The position numbers and the translations under genes were made by a program. A DNA stretch of 64,000 nt from Treponema sp. (GTDB lineage Bacteria; Spirochaetota; Spirochaetia; Treponematales; Treponemataceae), in NCBI GenBank assembly GCA_017553635.1, contig JAFZKN010000017.1, forward strand, positions 186,001 to 250,000. Direction: 5' to 3'. Shown here in pieces: positions 28,523 through 38,407 of this stretch (positions are counted from its first letter, which is position 1; each line of letters opens with the position of its first letter). The notes under the pieces are model-generated. The model worked only from the letters and a program-made list of their open reading frames with translations, searched no databases and was not told where the DNA came from.

Positions 28523-31500
28523 ATGCGCACAGTTGAACAGATTAAAGAACTTTGTCCACACGATTCAAACGGCTCAGTCGTAAAAATTGACGGAGATTTG
28601 TGGTATAAAATAGAAAACTATAATTCGATTCCGGATTTTTTCATGACTATTACAAGCTCAAGCGATGTCTGGAATTTCATCTGGTCTTCGGGTGCCTTGA
28701 GTGCAGGAAGAAAAGACTCGGGCTTTGCAATCTTTCCATATTACACATGCGACAAAATCGACGACTTTAAAAACTGCGCAGGACCGTTCAGTGCAGTAAA
28801 AGTAAAGGCAAAAGACGCAAACTCAAAAGATGGCGCCTCTAACGGTAAAACATTTTACTGGGAACCTTTTGCTGTTTCTCCTTCTTTTAAGGTTAAGCGG
28901 AATTTATACAAAAACAGCTCGGGCTCTCACATTGTGTTTGAAGAAATTAACGAAGAATTAAATTTAACTTTTAAACAGGAATGGACTTCGAGCGCAAAAT
29001 ACGGCCTTGTACGAATTGCACGCATAATCAACAATGCAGAAGTTGAACAGACTGTTCAGATTCTTGACGGTTGCCGCAATATCATGCCGGCCTGTGCAAC
29101 AGCAAGCCTTCAGAATGATTCGAGCGTTCTTCTTGATGCTTATAAAAAAACAGATTTGGATTTAGAAAGCGGACTTGCAATGTTCAGTCTGTCGAGCGTT
29201 TTAACAGACCGTGCAGAACCAAGTGAAGCACTGTGGGCAAATACATGCTGGTTTAACATCGATGCTCCGGTTTATCTTGATTCAGCTGTAGAAAAACAGT
29301 TTGCACTCGATGAAAATCTTGGAAGCCCTGACTCACGCGCTTCTTATGAACAGACAAAGATTTTAAAAGGCGCACGTCCTTCATGCAACATCATCAAAAC
29401 ATTTAAACTTTCTGCAGGCAAAGAAGAAAACTGGTATCAGGTATTTGACACAAAGCTTGAACTTTCACGCATTCAGGATTTAAAGAAAAAGCTTTCTGAC
29501 CGCGACTGTATTACAAAAGATCTTATTAAAGACATTAAAGACGGTCAGGATTTATTAAATAAATACATCGGTGATGCAGATGGAATTCAGAATACAAACG
29601 ACGCAATTACATGTATTCACCATAAAGCAAATGTAATGTTTAACATCATGCGCGGCGGTGTGTTTGTAGAAAACAACACAATTCATACAGCAGACTTCAT
29701 CAAATTTGTAACAACAAGAAACACAAACCAGATAGAAAACGCAAAAGCGCTCTGCACTTCTGAAACAGTTTCTTACAAAGGACTTGGAGAAAAAGTTAAA
29801 GCATCAGAAAATGACCAGCTTTACAGACTTTACTTAGAATATCTTCCTCTTTCATTCTCAAGAAGACACGGAGATCCGAGCCGTCCATGGAATAAATTTT
29901 CAATCAACCTCCGCGACTCACTCGGAAATCCTATTTTAAATTACGAAGGAAACTGGCGTGACATTTTCCAGAACTGGGAAGCTTTAGCAATGAGCTATCC
30001 TGTTTACACAGCCGGAATGATTTCGAAATTTGTAAACGCAACTTCATGCGACGGATTTAATCCGTATAGAATTACAAGAAGCGGACTCGACTGGGAAGTT
30101 CCGGAACCGGAAAATCCATGGAGCAACATCGGATACTGGAATGACCACCAGATTATTTATCTGTGCAAGCTCCTTGAACTCCAGAATCAGATTGATCCTG
30201 ATACACTTAAATCTCTTTTTAATAAAGAGCTTTTTACAACTGCAAACATTCCGTATCACATCAAGTCTTATTCGGATGTAGAAAAAAATCCGCGCGATAC
30301 AATCGTATTTGATTACGAGCTTAACGATTCAATTGTAAACGCTCAGAAAAAATACGGAACAGACGCAAAGCTCATGAACAAAAACGGAAACCCGTATCTT
30401 GTTACTTTAACTTCAAAGCTTTTACAGCTCGTTCTTACAAAGCTCAGCAATTTTGTTCCAGGCGGCGGAGTATGGCTTAACACACAGCGCCCTGAATGGA
30501 ATGATGCAAACAATGCTTTAGCAGGTTACGGACTTTCTATGGTAACAGCAAGTTATCTTTACAGAATGCTTTCTTTCTTAAAAGAAATTTATTCTAAGAC
30601 AGAAGATGACTCTTTTGTAATTCCAAAAACAGAAAAAGTATTCTTTGAAGAACTTCTTTCTATTTATTCACGCACAAAACCAGAAGACACAATGTCAGAA
30701 AAATCACGCGCAGAATTTACACGTGCATGCGGAACTGCGTTCGAAAAAGAAAGAAAAGCGTTCTACTATGACTATTCACTTTTAACAAAAACTGCAGAGC
30801 TTAAAAAAGAAGAACTTCTTAATGCAATTGATGTATTCCTGTCACACCTTGAATACTCAATCAAGCAGAATAAAAAAGAAAACGGTCTCTATCATTCTTA
30901 CAATACTCTTGCAATCAATAAAGACGGAATGAAAGTAAATTACCTTCAGGAAATGCTCGAAGGCCAGGTTGCAGTTCTTTCAAGCAAAATGCTTTCTGCA
31001 AAAGAGACTTGCGAATTATACGACGCACTCAAAAACAGCGGAATGTATGAAAAGCGCCAGCATTCTTACATGCTCTACCCTACAAAAGAACTCCCGGATT
31101 TCTTAAAGAAAAATATCGTTTCAAAATCGGAAGCATCTGCAGTTTCACTTCTTAAACAGCAGCTCGACAGAAATTACACTGCACCGGACAGCTCATGCAT
31201 AGTTTATAACGACGCACTTGATTCTTCTGTATGCCACTTTAATCCAGATTTTAGAAATGCTGAATGTCTATTAAATACTTTAAATGCAGTTGCACCGGAA
31301 ACAAGTGAAAGTGATAAAGAAAAAATTCTTTCACTTTACGAAGCAACCTTCCATCACAGTTCATTTACAGGACGTTCGGGAACATTCTATGCTTACGAAG
31401 GCTTAGGGTCTATTTACTGGCACATGGTTTCAAAGCTCTTACTTGCAGTACAGGAAAACTTTGACAGCGCCCAGGATGGAACATCAGAAAAAGAAAACCT

Positions 31501-31945
31501 TGCAAAAGCATATTACGAAATCAGAAACGGTCTTGGCTTTAACAAAACACCTGAGCTTTACGGCGCATTCCCGACAGACCCTTACTCACACACACCAAGC
31601 GGTCAGGGCGCAAAACAGCCTGGTATGACAGGACAGGTAAAAGAAGAAGTCATCACACGCTGGGGCGAACTCGGAATGAAAATCAAAGACGGCAGGCTCT
31701 GCTTTAAACCGGACCTGCTTTGCAAAAAAGAATTTGATTCTAACGGAGCACTTTCGTTTACACGCTTTGCAGTTCCATTTACTTACAGGCTTAACGACTC
31801 AATCGACAGCGTTAAAATCACAGTTGACGGTACTGCTTTTGAAAACGAAATCTCAAAAGAAACAAGCGAAAAACTTTTTGCACGCGAAGGCGCAGTAAAG
31901 GAAGTTTCTGTCGAAGTACCTGCAAAGTGGTTAAAGGAATTTTAA
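28523..31945 (+). CDS. Large GH94-like (clan GH-Q-like) carbohydrate-active protein
   Basis: 1140 residues, no signal peptide, so cytoplasmic. The N-terminal 300 residues look like a beta-sandwich (DVWNFIWSSGALSAGRKDSGF, AIFPYYTCDKI) as in glycoside phosphorylases; the rest is helical with conserved blocks RHGDPSRPWNKF, GNWRDIFQNWEAL and RPEWNDANNALAGYG. Asp661 in the WND motif lines up with the general acid of GH94 phosphorylases (DWNDGxN). The length is like that of GH149-type beta-1,3-glucan phosphorylases, and the divergent GH16 laminarinase gene fits that substrate, but family and specificity are inferred. It might be a hydrolase or phosphorylase of a related, unnamed family. A terminator follows. 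Confidence 0.65.
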   Translation: MRTVEQIKELCPHDSNGSVVKIDGDLWYKIENYNSIPDFFMTITSSSDVWNFIWSSGALSAGRKDSGFAIFPYYTCDKIDDFKNCAGPFSAVKVKAKDANSKDGASNGKTFYWEPFAVSPSFKVKRNLYKNSSGSHIVFEEINEELNLTFKQEWTSSAKYGLVRIARIINNAEVEQTVQILDGCRNIMPACATASLQNDSSVLLDAYKKTDLDLESGLAMFSLSSVLTDRAEPSEALWANTCWFNIDAPVYLDSAVEKQFALDENLGSPDSRASYEQTKILKGARPSCNIIKTFKLSAGKEENWYQVFDTKLELSRIQDLKKKLSDRDCITKDLIKDIKDGQDLLNKYIGDADGIQNTNDAITCIHHKANVMFNIMRGGVFVENNTIHTADFIKFVTTRNTNQIENAKALCTSETVSYKGLGEKVKASENDQLYRLYLEYLPLSFSRRHGDPSRPWNKFSINLRDSLGNPILNYEGNWRDIFQNWEALAMSYPVYTAGMISKFVNATSCDGFNPYRITRSGLDWEVPEPENPWSNIGYWNDHQIIYLCKLLELQNQIDPDTLKSLFNKELFTTANIPYHIKSYSDVEKNPRDTIVFDYELNDSIVNAQKKYGTDAKLMNKNGNPYLVTLTSKLLQLVLTKLSNFVPGGGVWLNTQRPEWNDANNALAGYGLSMVTASYLYRMLSFLKEIYSKTEDDSFVIPKTEKVFFEELLSIYSRTKPEDTMSEKSRAEFTRACGTAFEKERKAFYYDYSLLTKTAELKKEELLNAIDVFLSHLEYSIKQNKKENGLYHSYNTLAINKDGMKVNYLQEMLEGQVAVLSSKMLSAKETCELYDALKNSGMYEKRQHSYMLYPTKELPDFLKKNIVSKSEASAVSLLKQQLDRNYTAPDSSCIVYNDALDSSVCHFNPDFRNAECLLNTLNAVAPETSESDKEKILSLYEATFHHSSFTGRSGTFYAYEGLGSIYWHMVSKLLLAVQENFDSAQDGTSEKENLAKAYYEIRNGLGFNKTPELYGAFPTDPYSHTPSGQGAKQPGMTGQVKEEVITRWGELGMKIKDGRLCFKPDLLCKKEFDSNGALSFTRFAVPFTYRLNDSIDSVKITVDGTAFENEISKETSEKLFAREGAVKEVSVEVPAKWLKEF

Positions 31946-31950
31946 ATTAA

Positions 31951-32003
31951 CTGCCGCTTCTGATTTATTACACTTGTAATTTTAATCAGTGGCGGCTTTT
32001 TTT
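31951..32003 (+). terminator. Intrinsic terminator after the GH94-like gene
   Basis: CTGCCGCTTCTGATT pairs with AATCAGTGGCGGC across a central loop and is followed by seven T. It starts 5 bp after the stop codon. Confidence 0.8.
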
Positions 32004-32015
32004 AATCTGTTCAAC

Positions 32016-32705
32016 TTACGGTTCAATAAAAATTCCTGCATTACAGAAATTCCATTTTCGGATTGTACCGTCAATAAAATGTTTTCTTGGATATTCTTTT
32101 CCGCGTAATGGATCAAGTGTGTAAAGCACGTCACCTTTCCAGTAAGAAAGAACATAATGAAGTTCGTTGTGCATAGGATTTTTTAAATCTACATACGGTG
32201 AAGGAACAACAATTTCGATTACATATTCATTCTTTTTAAGCGCATGTGAAATGTCAGAAATATCTGTCAGATCTGGCGCACCGATTTTCTCTGCAAGAAG
32301 AAGCATAAGCTTTTCGCCGTCAGAAGAGGCATTTTTTTTATTCATTTTAAAATCGACAGAATGAGAGTACTTGGAAATTACTATTGCAATTTTAAACGGG
32401 TCGCTGTAATCACCAAAGCCTGCTGACTTATCAAACTTTACGGCTTTATAAATTTCTTTTGCTGCATCACGGATTTTACCTGCAGGAATCTGCCCTGTTT
32501 CTGAAAGATAATAGGCAGACGAAAAAGCACCGCATGCATTTTTTGACCACGTCTGTTCTGTCTGTTTTGGATACGGCTGGCTGTTTTTATAAGTCCCCTG
32601 TTCTTTTATCAAATTACCCGAACCAAGCGCTTTATAACCGCAGGAATTGAACAAGAACGCAAATCCCGCAATAATTACGACAGTCAAAAATCTTTTAGTT
32701 TTCAT
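32016..32705 (-). CDS. Papain-like (C39-type) peptidase-fold lipoprotein
   Basis: I start it at the ATG at 32705 (229 residues) because GGGAGG directly precedes it; the open frame upstream has only a TTG. The signal peptide ends in a lipobox (FNSC). The mature protein has NACGAFSSAYYLS, with the Cys at the position of the nucleophile of C39-like peptidases, and HNELHYVLSYWKGDVLYTLDPLRG, with the His and Asp of the triad. This resembles the peptidase C39-like families of exported bacterial proteins; the substrate is unknown. It is monocistronic and convergent with the GH94-like gene. Confidence 0.68.
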   Translation of the reverse strand: MKTKRFLTVVIIAGFAFLFNSCGYKALGSGNLIKEQGTYKNSQPYPKQTEQTWSKNACGAFSSAYYLSETGQIPAGKIRDAAKEIYKAVKFDKSAGFGDYSDPFKIAIVISKYSHSVDFKMNKKNASSDGEKLMLLLAEKIGAPDLTDISDISHALKKNEYVIEIVVPSPYVDLKNPMHNELHYVLSYWKGDVLYTLDPLRGKEYPRKHFIDGTIRKWNFCNAGIFIEP

Positions 32706-32938
32706 AACCCTCCCGGTAAAATCATAAATAATTAACAAAAATGCAGGCAGGTTTTTAGTCTACCCACAACTAACTTAGTATATCAATTTTTTTAGATTAA
32801 AACTATTACCACGCTATCGATTATCAGAGAACTTTTCAGTCTTTATAAACATGCTTTCTAACACAGACTTTATGTTGCCCTATCGCAATTATACCAACCG
32901 ACTTTCATATTTATGAAAAATAACATACACTATCCCAG

Positions 32939-33586
32939 ATGAAATATTCTCTTGTAATTTTTGATTTAGACGGAACAATATTAAATACGCTCGATGATCT
33001 TACAGATTCGTGCAATGCCGTGCTTAAAGAAAACGGTTTTCCCGTGCACACAAAAGACGAAATAAAATCTTTTGTCGGAAACGGAATTCCAAAACTTATT
33101 GAGCGCGCGCTGCCTTCTGACACAGACATAAGCACTAAAGAAAAAATTACTGAAGAGTTTACCGCATATTACAGAGAACATTCTGCAGTTAAAACCGCAC
33201 CGTATCCTGGAATCGCAGAGCTTTTAAAAACACTAAAAGCTTCTGGAATTAAAATTGCAGTAAACACAAACAAGCACGAAGGAACAGCAATCGATGTGTG
33301 CAGTAAATACTTTCCAGGCCTTATCGATATGGTAGCCGGAGGAAAGTATGACACACCTCATAAACCCGATCCGTCCGGTACAGAAAAAATTCTTTCATCG
33401 CTAAAAGAGAAAAAGGAAAATACACTTTTTGTCGGAGATTCTGACGTAGATATTCTTACAGCCGTAAACACAGACATCGACTGTGCATCTGCTGCGTGGG
33501 GCTTTCGCAGTGAACAGTTTTTAAAAGATCACGGCGCAAAAAACATTGTGCACGATTGTAATGAATTGAAAAATTTCATTTTATAA
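32939..33586 (+). CDS. gph: HAD-family phosphatase, phosphoglycolate phosphatase-like
   Basis: 215 residues. HAD motif I is DLDGTILNTLDD (nucleophile Asp9 and acid Asp11), motif II NTN near residue 109, motif III Lys in KPDP, motif IV GDSDVDI. A helical C1 cap sits between motifs I and II. This is the Gph/PpaX group, which removes 2-phosphoglycolate formed in DNA repair or dephosphorylates similar small substrates. No Shine-Dalgarno sequence is seen; TACACT ends 7 nt before the ATG, compatible with a leaderless mRNA. Confidence 0.88.
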   Translation: MKYSLVIFDLDGTILNTLDDLTDSCNAVLKENGFPVHTKDEIKSFVGNGIPKLIERALPSDTDISTKEKITEEFTAYYREHSAVKTAPYPGIAELLKTLKASGIKIAVNTNKHEGTAIDVCSKYFPGLIDMVAGGKYDTPHKPDPSGTEKILSSLKEKKENTLFVGDSDVDILTAVNTDIDCASAAWGFRSEQFLKDHGAKNIVHDCNELKNFIL

Positions 33587-33606
33587 ATTCAGTTTTAAAA
33601 CACGCT

Positions 33607-33635
33607 TTGAACAAAATCACAATTTAGCCTATAAT
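33607..33635 (+). promoter_or_regulatory. Leaderless-type promoter of the ABC-F gene
   Basis: TTGAAC at 33607-33612, 17-bp spacer, TATAAT at 33630-33635, then 7 nt to the ATG at 33643. No Shine-Dalgarno sequence fits in between. Confidence 0.75.
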
Positions 33636-33642
33636 ACATCCT

Positions 33643-35550
33643 ATGAACCTATTATCGATTAACGGACTTGCAAAAATCGGACGCGAAGAACCTCTCTTTA
33701 CAGGAGTCACATTCGGTTTAAACGAAGGCGAAAAAGCAGCCCTCATCGGAAAAAACGGCACAGGAAAATCAACCCTTCTCAATACGATTGCAGGCGTTCT
33801 ACAGAGCGACGAAGGTTCAGTCGTAATAAACAAATCAAGCGGAATTTCTTTTTTACCTCAAAACCCTTTATACGAAACTGATGATACAATCCGCGAACAC
33901 ATATTTAAAAGCGATTCACCTAAATTAAAAATAATAAATGAATATCAGGAGCTCTGCTTAAAACTCGGTTCCCTTAATCAGGCAGAACAGAAACGTTATG
34001 ATGACCTAATGAACATAATGGAAAATCAGGACCTGTGGAATTACGAAGCACAGATTTCTTCAATCCTTAACACGCTCGGCATTACAGATATGTCACGCAA
34101 GATGGGAACTCTTTCAGGTGGAATGATAAAAAAAGTTGCACTCGCACAGGTTCTTGTAGAAGATACAAAACTTCTTCTCCTTGACGAACCGACAAACCAC
34201 CTGGATATTTCAACAATCAAATGGCTCGAAAACTATCTTAAAGAAACAGACAGATCACTTTTAATGGTAACACATGACAGATACTTTCTTGATAATGTGT
34301 GCACAAACATCTACGAGCTTGATCATCACAGATTGAAGTTGTATCAGGGAAATTATTCAACTTATCTGGAAAAAAAACAGACAGAAAACGAAATAGCTCA
34401 AAACACAGACCGCCGCATTGAATCTGTTTTAAGAATAGAACGTGACTGGCTTCTCAGAGGACCATGTGCACGCGGGACAAAGGCAAAAGCAAGAATTCAG
34501 CATGACATGGAATTAATAAACCGCGAAAAATTTCAGGAAGACAAAGGTTTTACATTTGAAGTAAAAGGTCAGAGACTTGGAAAAAAAGTTTTAGAGCTTC
34601 ATTCAATATCAAAAAATTTCCCGAAAGGATACGCAGGTGCAAATGCCGGAGAAACAACTCCTGTTATAAAAAACTTTTCATATAAATTTACAGCCGGACA
34701 GAAAATCGGAATCTTCGGAAACAACGGAACCGGAAAATCAACTCTGCTTAACATCATAACAGGCGACCTTTCTCCTGACACAGGCTCTGTTGTTGTCGGC
34801 GAAAACACACATTTTGCATATTACCAGCAGAACCCTGTATTTAAAAATACAAACCTTACTGTCCTGGAATATATTCAGGAAGCAGCAGAAAACGTAACTA
34901 TGAATAACGGTAAAACTTATTCAGCAGCACGATTTCTCGAAGAATTCGGGTTCGAAGGAAAAATTCAATATTCACCTGTTTCAACTTTAAGCGGTGGAGA
35001 ACGGAAACGTCTTTTTCTTGTAAGACTTTTAATTTCTAATCCAAACTTTTTAATCCTTGATGAACCCACAAATGACTTTGATATTTTTACAATGAATATA
35101 CTCGAACAGTTTTTAACTTCTTTCAAAGGCTGTCTTCTGATTGTAAGTCATGACAGATACTTTATGGACAAAGTTGCAGATACAATGTTCATTCTCGAAG
35201 ATGACGGAAGCGTTTCGGGTTTTGTCGGAAAGTGTTCTGAATATCTTGATTATCTCGAAGAAAAGGCAAAAGCTAAAGAAAAAGAAAAATCTTTAAGCAA
35301 TGTTCAAAAACCAGAATCAGTTCAATCATCTTCAATTGCAGATTCAAAGCCCAAAAAACTTTCATTTAAAGAGCAGCGCGAATTTGAACAGCTTGAAAAA
35401 GACATCGAAACATTAGAAAGCAGAAAAAGTGAACTTGAAAACCTTATGTCAGGGCCTGACTACTCAAAGCTCGCAGAATATACAAAAGAATATCAGACAG
35501 TAAGCGAAGAACTTGAACAAAAATATTTACGCTGGGAAGAACTTGCATAA
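33643..35550 (+). CDS. ABC-F family ATPase (Uup/YdiF-like ribosome-associated)
   Basis: 635 residues with two ABC cassettes and no membrane segment. Cassette 1: GKNGTGKST, LSGGMIKKVALA, DEPTNHLD. Cassette 2: GNNGTGKST, LSGGERKRLFL, DEPTNDFD. A linker with an arginine-rich segment joins them, and a C-terminal coiled coil of about 70 residues follows (LEKDIETLESRKSELENL), as in Uup. ABC-F proteins bind the ribosomal E site and rescue stalled or misfolded translation states. The last 58 bp overlap the 3' end of the convergent permease gene. Confidence 0.92.
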   Translation: MNLLSINGLAKIGREEPLFTGVTFGLNEGEKAALIGKNGTGKSTLLNTIAGVLQSDEGSVVINKSSGISFLPQNPLYETDDTIREHIFKSDSPKLKIINEYQELCLKLGSLNQAEQKRYDDLMNIMENQDLWNYEAQISSILNTLGITDMSRKMGTLSGGMIKKVALAQVLVEDTKLLLLDEPTNHLDISTIKWLENYLKETDRSLLMVTHDRYFLDNVCTNIYELDHHRLKLYQGNYSTYLEKKQTENEIAQNTDRRIESVLRIERDWLLRGPCARGTKAKARIQHDMELINREKFQEDKGFTFEVKGQRLGKKVLELHSISKNFPKGYAGANAGETTPVIKNFSYKFTAGQKIGIFGNNGTGKSTLLNIITGDLSPDTGSVVVGENTHFAYYQQNPVFKNTNLTVLEYIQEAAENVTMNNGKTYSAARFLEEFGFEGKIQYSPVSTLSGGERKRLFLVRLLISNPNFLILDEPTNDFDIFTMNILEQFLTSFKGCLLIVSHDRYFMDKVADTMFILEDDGSVSGFVGKCSEYLDYLEEKAKAKEKEKSLSNVQKPESVQSSSIADSKPKKLSFKEQREFEQLEKDIETLESRKSELENLMSGPDYSKLAEYTKEYQTVSEELEQKYLRWEELA

Positions 35551-36725
35551 TCTAAACTAAAAAAATTTCCGCAAAGAATTTTAAACACAACGAGAATAAA
35601 AACAAACAGAATGTTTTCCAGTGTAAAAATTTTTATAAACTCAGAACCTCTTGCACCTTCCGAATTTGCATAAAGCTTATACGAAATCAAACTTGCAAGA
35701 GATGCAACAAGAGTTCCGAGGCCTCCAAGATCAACTCCTATAAGAAGTTCCTTTAAATTAACTGCAAACGGCGATAAAAGAAGCGTTGCAGGAACATTAC
35801 TTATGACCTGACTTGCACAGATTCCACACAGAAACTCTCTTCCTGCAACCACTTTCTGCAAAGCTCCCTTTACAAGTTCTATATTCTGAATGTTTCCTGA
35901 AAAAATAAAAAAGCAGACAAATGTCAAAAGAAGAATGTAATCAACTTTTAAAAGAATTTCACGCTGAATTATAAAAACAGAAAGTGCAACAATAACAGCC
36001 AGCACCCAGACTGCAACAATCTTTAAAACAGCAAGAAGACATAAAACAAAAAGAAAAAGATACACGACAGTTCTGAAAGTTTTTACAGGCCTTCCCTTTG
36101 TAGAAGAAACTGCTGCAACAGAGTCCTTTGCATCAAAAAAAGTCTTCTTTGCTTCTTCATTTTCAAAAAGAGGTGTGTCCGGTAAAAACATTCCGGATAC
36201 AAAAAGAACAAGAGCACTTACAATCGTATACGGTAAAAGAATTCTGCAAAACTCAAAGGCGCTTATTCCCATAAGAGAATATAAAAAAAGATTCTGCGGA
36301 TTCCCCATAGGAGTAAGCATAGAACCAAGATTTGCCGCAACTGTCTGCAAAACAACAATATAAACTGTATGCTTTACCTGACCACATTTTGTCAGAAGAA
36401 TAATCGTAAACGGAACAAAAGTTAAAAGTGCGACATCGTTCGTAATAAACATACTGAACACAAAACACATAAAAACAAGTGCGATTCCAAGAGAGCGCAC
36501 AGTCGACGCAAGACGGCAGAGAGCTCTTGCACACATATCAAACACACCGCAGTAACGCAAACCTGCAACAACTGCCATAAAAGAAAAAAGCAGGAATAAA
36601 ACTTTTGTATCAATATATTTCAAATATGCCGGCCCAGGCATAACAAAAAAGCAACTGATTAAAGCAAGAAAAAATGAAATTATAAAAACGATTTCTTTTT
36701 TCACAAACTGAATGACACGGTTCAT
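35493..36725 (-). CDS. SLC13/ArsB/NhaD-type anion permease
   Basis: 410 residues with about ten to eleven hydrophobic helices across the whole length. The FITNDVALLTFVPFT motif in the first half and NVPATLLLSPF in the second half are the paired ion-binding hairpin motifs of the ion-transporter superfamily (ArsB/CitMHS/NhaD). It would move an anion such as a carboxylate, arsenite or sulfate with Na+ or H+; the substrate cannot be read from sequence. TACTAT ends 7 nt before the ATG with no Shine-Dalgarno sequence. The C-terminal coding end overlaps the ABC-F gene tail to tail. Confidence 0.82.
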   Translation of the reverse strand: MNRVIQFVKKEIVFIISFFLALISCFFVMPGPAYLKYIDTKVLFLLFSFMAVVAGLRYCGVFDMCARALCRLASTVRSLGIALVFMCFVFSMFITNDVALLTFVPFTIILLTKCGQVKHTVYIVVLQTVAANLGSMLTPMGNPQNLFLYSLMGISAFEFCRILLPYTIVSALVLFVSGMFLPDTPLFENEEAKKTFFDAKDSVAAVSSTKGRPVKTFRTVVYLFLFVLCLLAVLKIVAVWVLAVIVALSVFIIQREILLKVDYILLLTFVCFFIFSGNIQNIELVKGALQKVVAGREFLCGICASQVISNVPATLLLSPFAVNLKELLIGVDLGGLGTLVASLASLISYKLYANSEGARGSEFIKIFTLENILFVFILVVFKILCGNFFSLDYASSSQRKYFCSSSSLTV

Positions 36726-36732
36726 AACACCA

Positions 36733-36772
36733 ATAGTAATTCTTTATCAATTAATGTACAATATGCTATAAT
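36733..36772. promoter_or_regulatory. Overlapping divergent leaderless-type promoters
   Basis: Minus strand: TTGTAC (complement of 36756-36761), 17-bp spacer, TACTAT (complement of 36733-36738), 7 nt to the permease ATG. Plus strand: TTATCA at 36744-36749, 17-bp spacer, TATAAT at 36767-36772, 6 nt to the flavoprotein ATG. The two promoters overlap almost completely. Confidence 0.65.
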
Positions 36773-36778
36773 CAAAAT

Positions 36779-38398
36779 ATGATCACAGAACTTTCCATTA
36801 CGGCAAAACCAGAAGAAGAACATAACGAAAATCTCATAATTAAAAAAATCCGTTCAGAGATTACAGATAAAAAAATCTGCCGTCTAACACACGATGATAA
36901 AATAAAATTTATCGTAATAAAAAAATCAATTGATGCAAGGCATAAACAGATAAAGCTTTTTCTCCGCCTCAAAGTATTCATAAACGAGGACGCTTTATCT
37001 GTTTCAAATGCAGAACAAAGCCCTCTCCCTCTCTGGCAAACTGCCGGCGGTTCAAAATCCGTAATCATAATCGGCTCCGGCCCCGCCGGCCTCTTTGCAG
37101 CGCTTAAGCTGTTAGAGCATAAAATCAAACCAATAATCATCGAACGCGGCAAAGACACCTCAAGCCGTAAAATAGATATCGCTGCAATATCGACAAAGAA
37201 CTTTGTCGATCAAAACAGTAATTACTGTTTTGGAGAAGGCGGGGCCGGCACCTTCAGTGACGGTAAACTGTATACGAGAAGTAATAAACGAGGCGATATC
37301 GGTACTATATTAAGAATTTTTAACCATTTCGGTGCTGATGAAAAAATTCTGACTGATGCTCATCCGCATATAGGAACAGATAAACTTTCTGGCATAATAA
37401 ATTCAATGAGGGATAAAATAATTTCTCTCGGCGGAGAATTTTATTTTAACATGCTGTGCACAGATTTTATAATAGAAAAAAACTATGTCAAAGGAATAAC
37501 TGCAAAAGATCTTTCAACAGATAAACCTCATCAGTTTACAGCCGATGCAGTTCTTCTTGCTTCCGGACACTCTGCAACAGACATCTATGACCTTATTGCA
37601 AAAAAATGCCCTGATGTTCTTGAAGCAAAAACTTTTGCCGCAGGAGTCCGTGTTGAACATCCTCGTGAACTCATCGATGAAATTCAATATCACGGTGAAA
37701 ACCTAAAAAAAGATTTACCAAGTGCAGAATACAAGCTTACAACACAGGTCGAAGAACGCGGTGTGTATTCATTCTGTATGTGTCCGGGAGGCTTTGTTGT
37801 TCCGTCAAGCAGCGGTCCAGATGAAATAGTAGTAAACGGAATGTCGGCCGCACGCCGCAATTCAAAATGGTCTAACGCTGCAATTGTTGTAGAAATCAGA
37901 CCCGAAGATATTCCGGAAGAATTTTTAAAGCAGGCATCTGATGCAGGATGCCCCGCACTCGCAGGTCTATATTTCAGAACATATCTTGAAAAACTTACCA
38001 AACAACAGGGCTCAGGTCAGGCAGCACCTGCACAGCGCCTTACAGATTTTCTGTCACACAAAAAAAGCGAAACTCTTCCTCCATCAAGCTATACACCCGG
38101 GCTCGTTTCATCAAGACTCGACCAGTGGCTTCCGTCTCACATCGAACAGCGCCTTGAACAGGGATTTAAGAATTTTGACAGGACAAAAAAAGGCTTTATA
38201 ACAGATGAAGCAATTTTAATTGCAAGTGAAACAAGAACAAGCACTCCAGTCCGCATCTTAAGAAACAAAGAAACTTTTGAATGCATTGCGTTAAAAAATC
38301 TTTATCCAGCAGGAGAAGGTTCTGGTTACGCAGGAGGAATCGTTTCAAGTGCAATGGACGGAGAAAATTCTGCAGAACAAATCGCACACAGAATTTAA
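36779..38398 (+). CDS. FAD-dependent oxidoreductase, COG2509 type
   Basis: 539 residues. An N-terminal domain of about 95 residues (LTHDDKIKFIVIKKSIDAR) precedes a Rossmann FAD-binding fold with GSGPAGLFAALKLLE near residue 100 and the IIIERG acidic strand end. Further family blocks are NSNYCFGEGGAGTFSDGKLYTR, DAHPHIGTDKL, LASGHSATD and the C-terminal GEGSGYAGGIVSSAMDG. This is the COG2509 uncharacterised FAD dehydrogenase family; the physiological substrate is unknown. The start codon lies 6 nt after a TATAAT box without a Shine-Dalgarno sequence. Confidence 0.88.
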   Translation: MITELSITAKPEEEHNENLIIKKIRSEITDKKICRLTHDDKIKFIVIKKSIDARHKQIKLFLRLKVFINEDALSVSNAEQSPLPLWQTAGGSKSVIIIGSGPAGLFAALKLLEHKIKPIIIERGKDTSSRKIDIAAISTKNFVDQNSNYCFGEGGAGTFSDGKLYTRSNKRGDIGTILRIFNHFGADEKILTDAHPHIGTDKLSGIINSMRDKIISLGGEFYFNMLCTDFIIEKNYVKGITAKDLSTDKPHQFTADAVLLASGHSATDIYDLIAKKCPDVLEAKTFAAGVRVEHPRELIDEIQYHGENLKKDLPSAEYKLTTQVEERGVYSFCMCPGGFVVPSSSGPDEIVVNGMSAARRNSKWSNAAIVVEIRPEDIPEEFLKQASDAGCPALAGLYFRTYLEKLTKQQGSGQAAPAQRLTDFLSHKKSETLPPSSYTPGLVSSRLDQWLPSHIEQRLEQGFKNFDRTKKGFITDEAILIASETRTSTPVRILRNKETFECIALKNLYPAGEGSGYAGGIVSSAMDGENSAEQIAHRI

Positions 38399-38407
38399 AA
38401 ATAGAAT

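Noticed and set aside
33643..35550. Drug-efflux ABC transporter
   Set aside because: Two ATPase cassettes without any membrane segment and with a Uup-type tail indicate an ABC-F ribosome protein.
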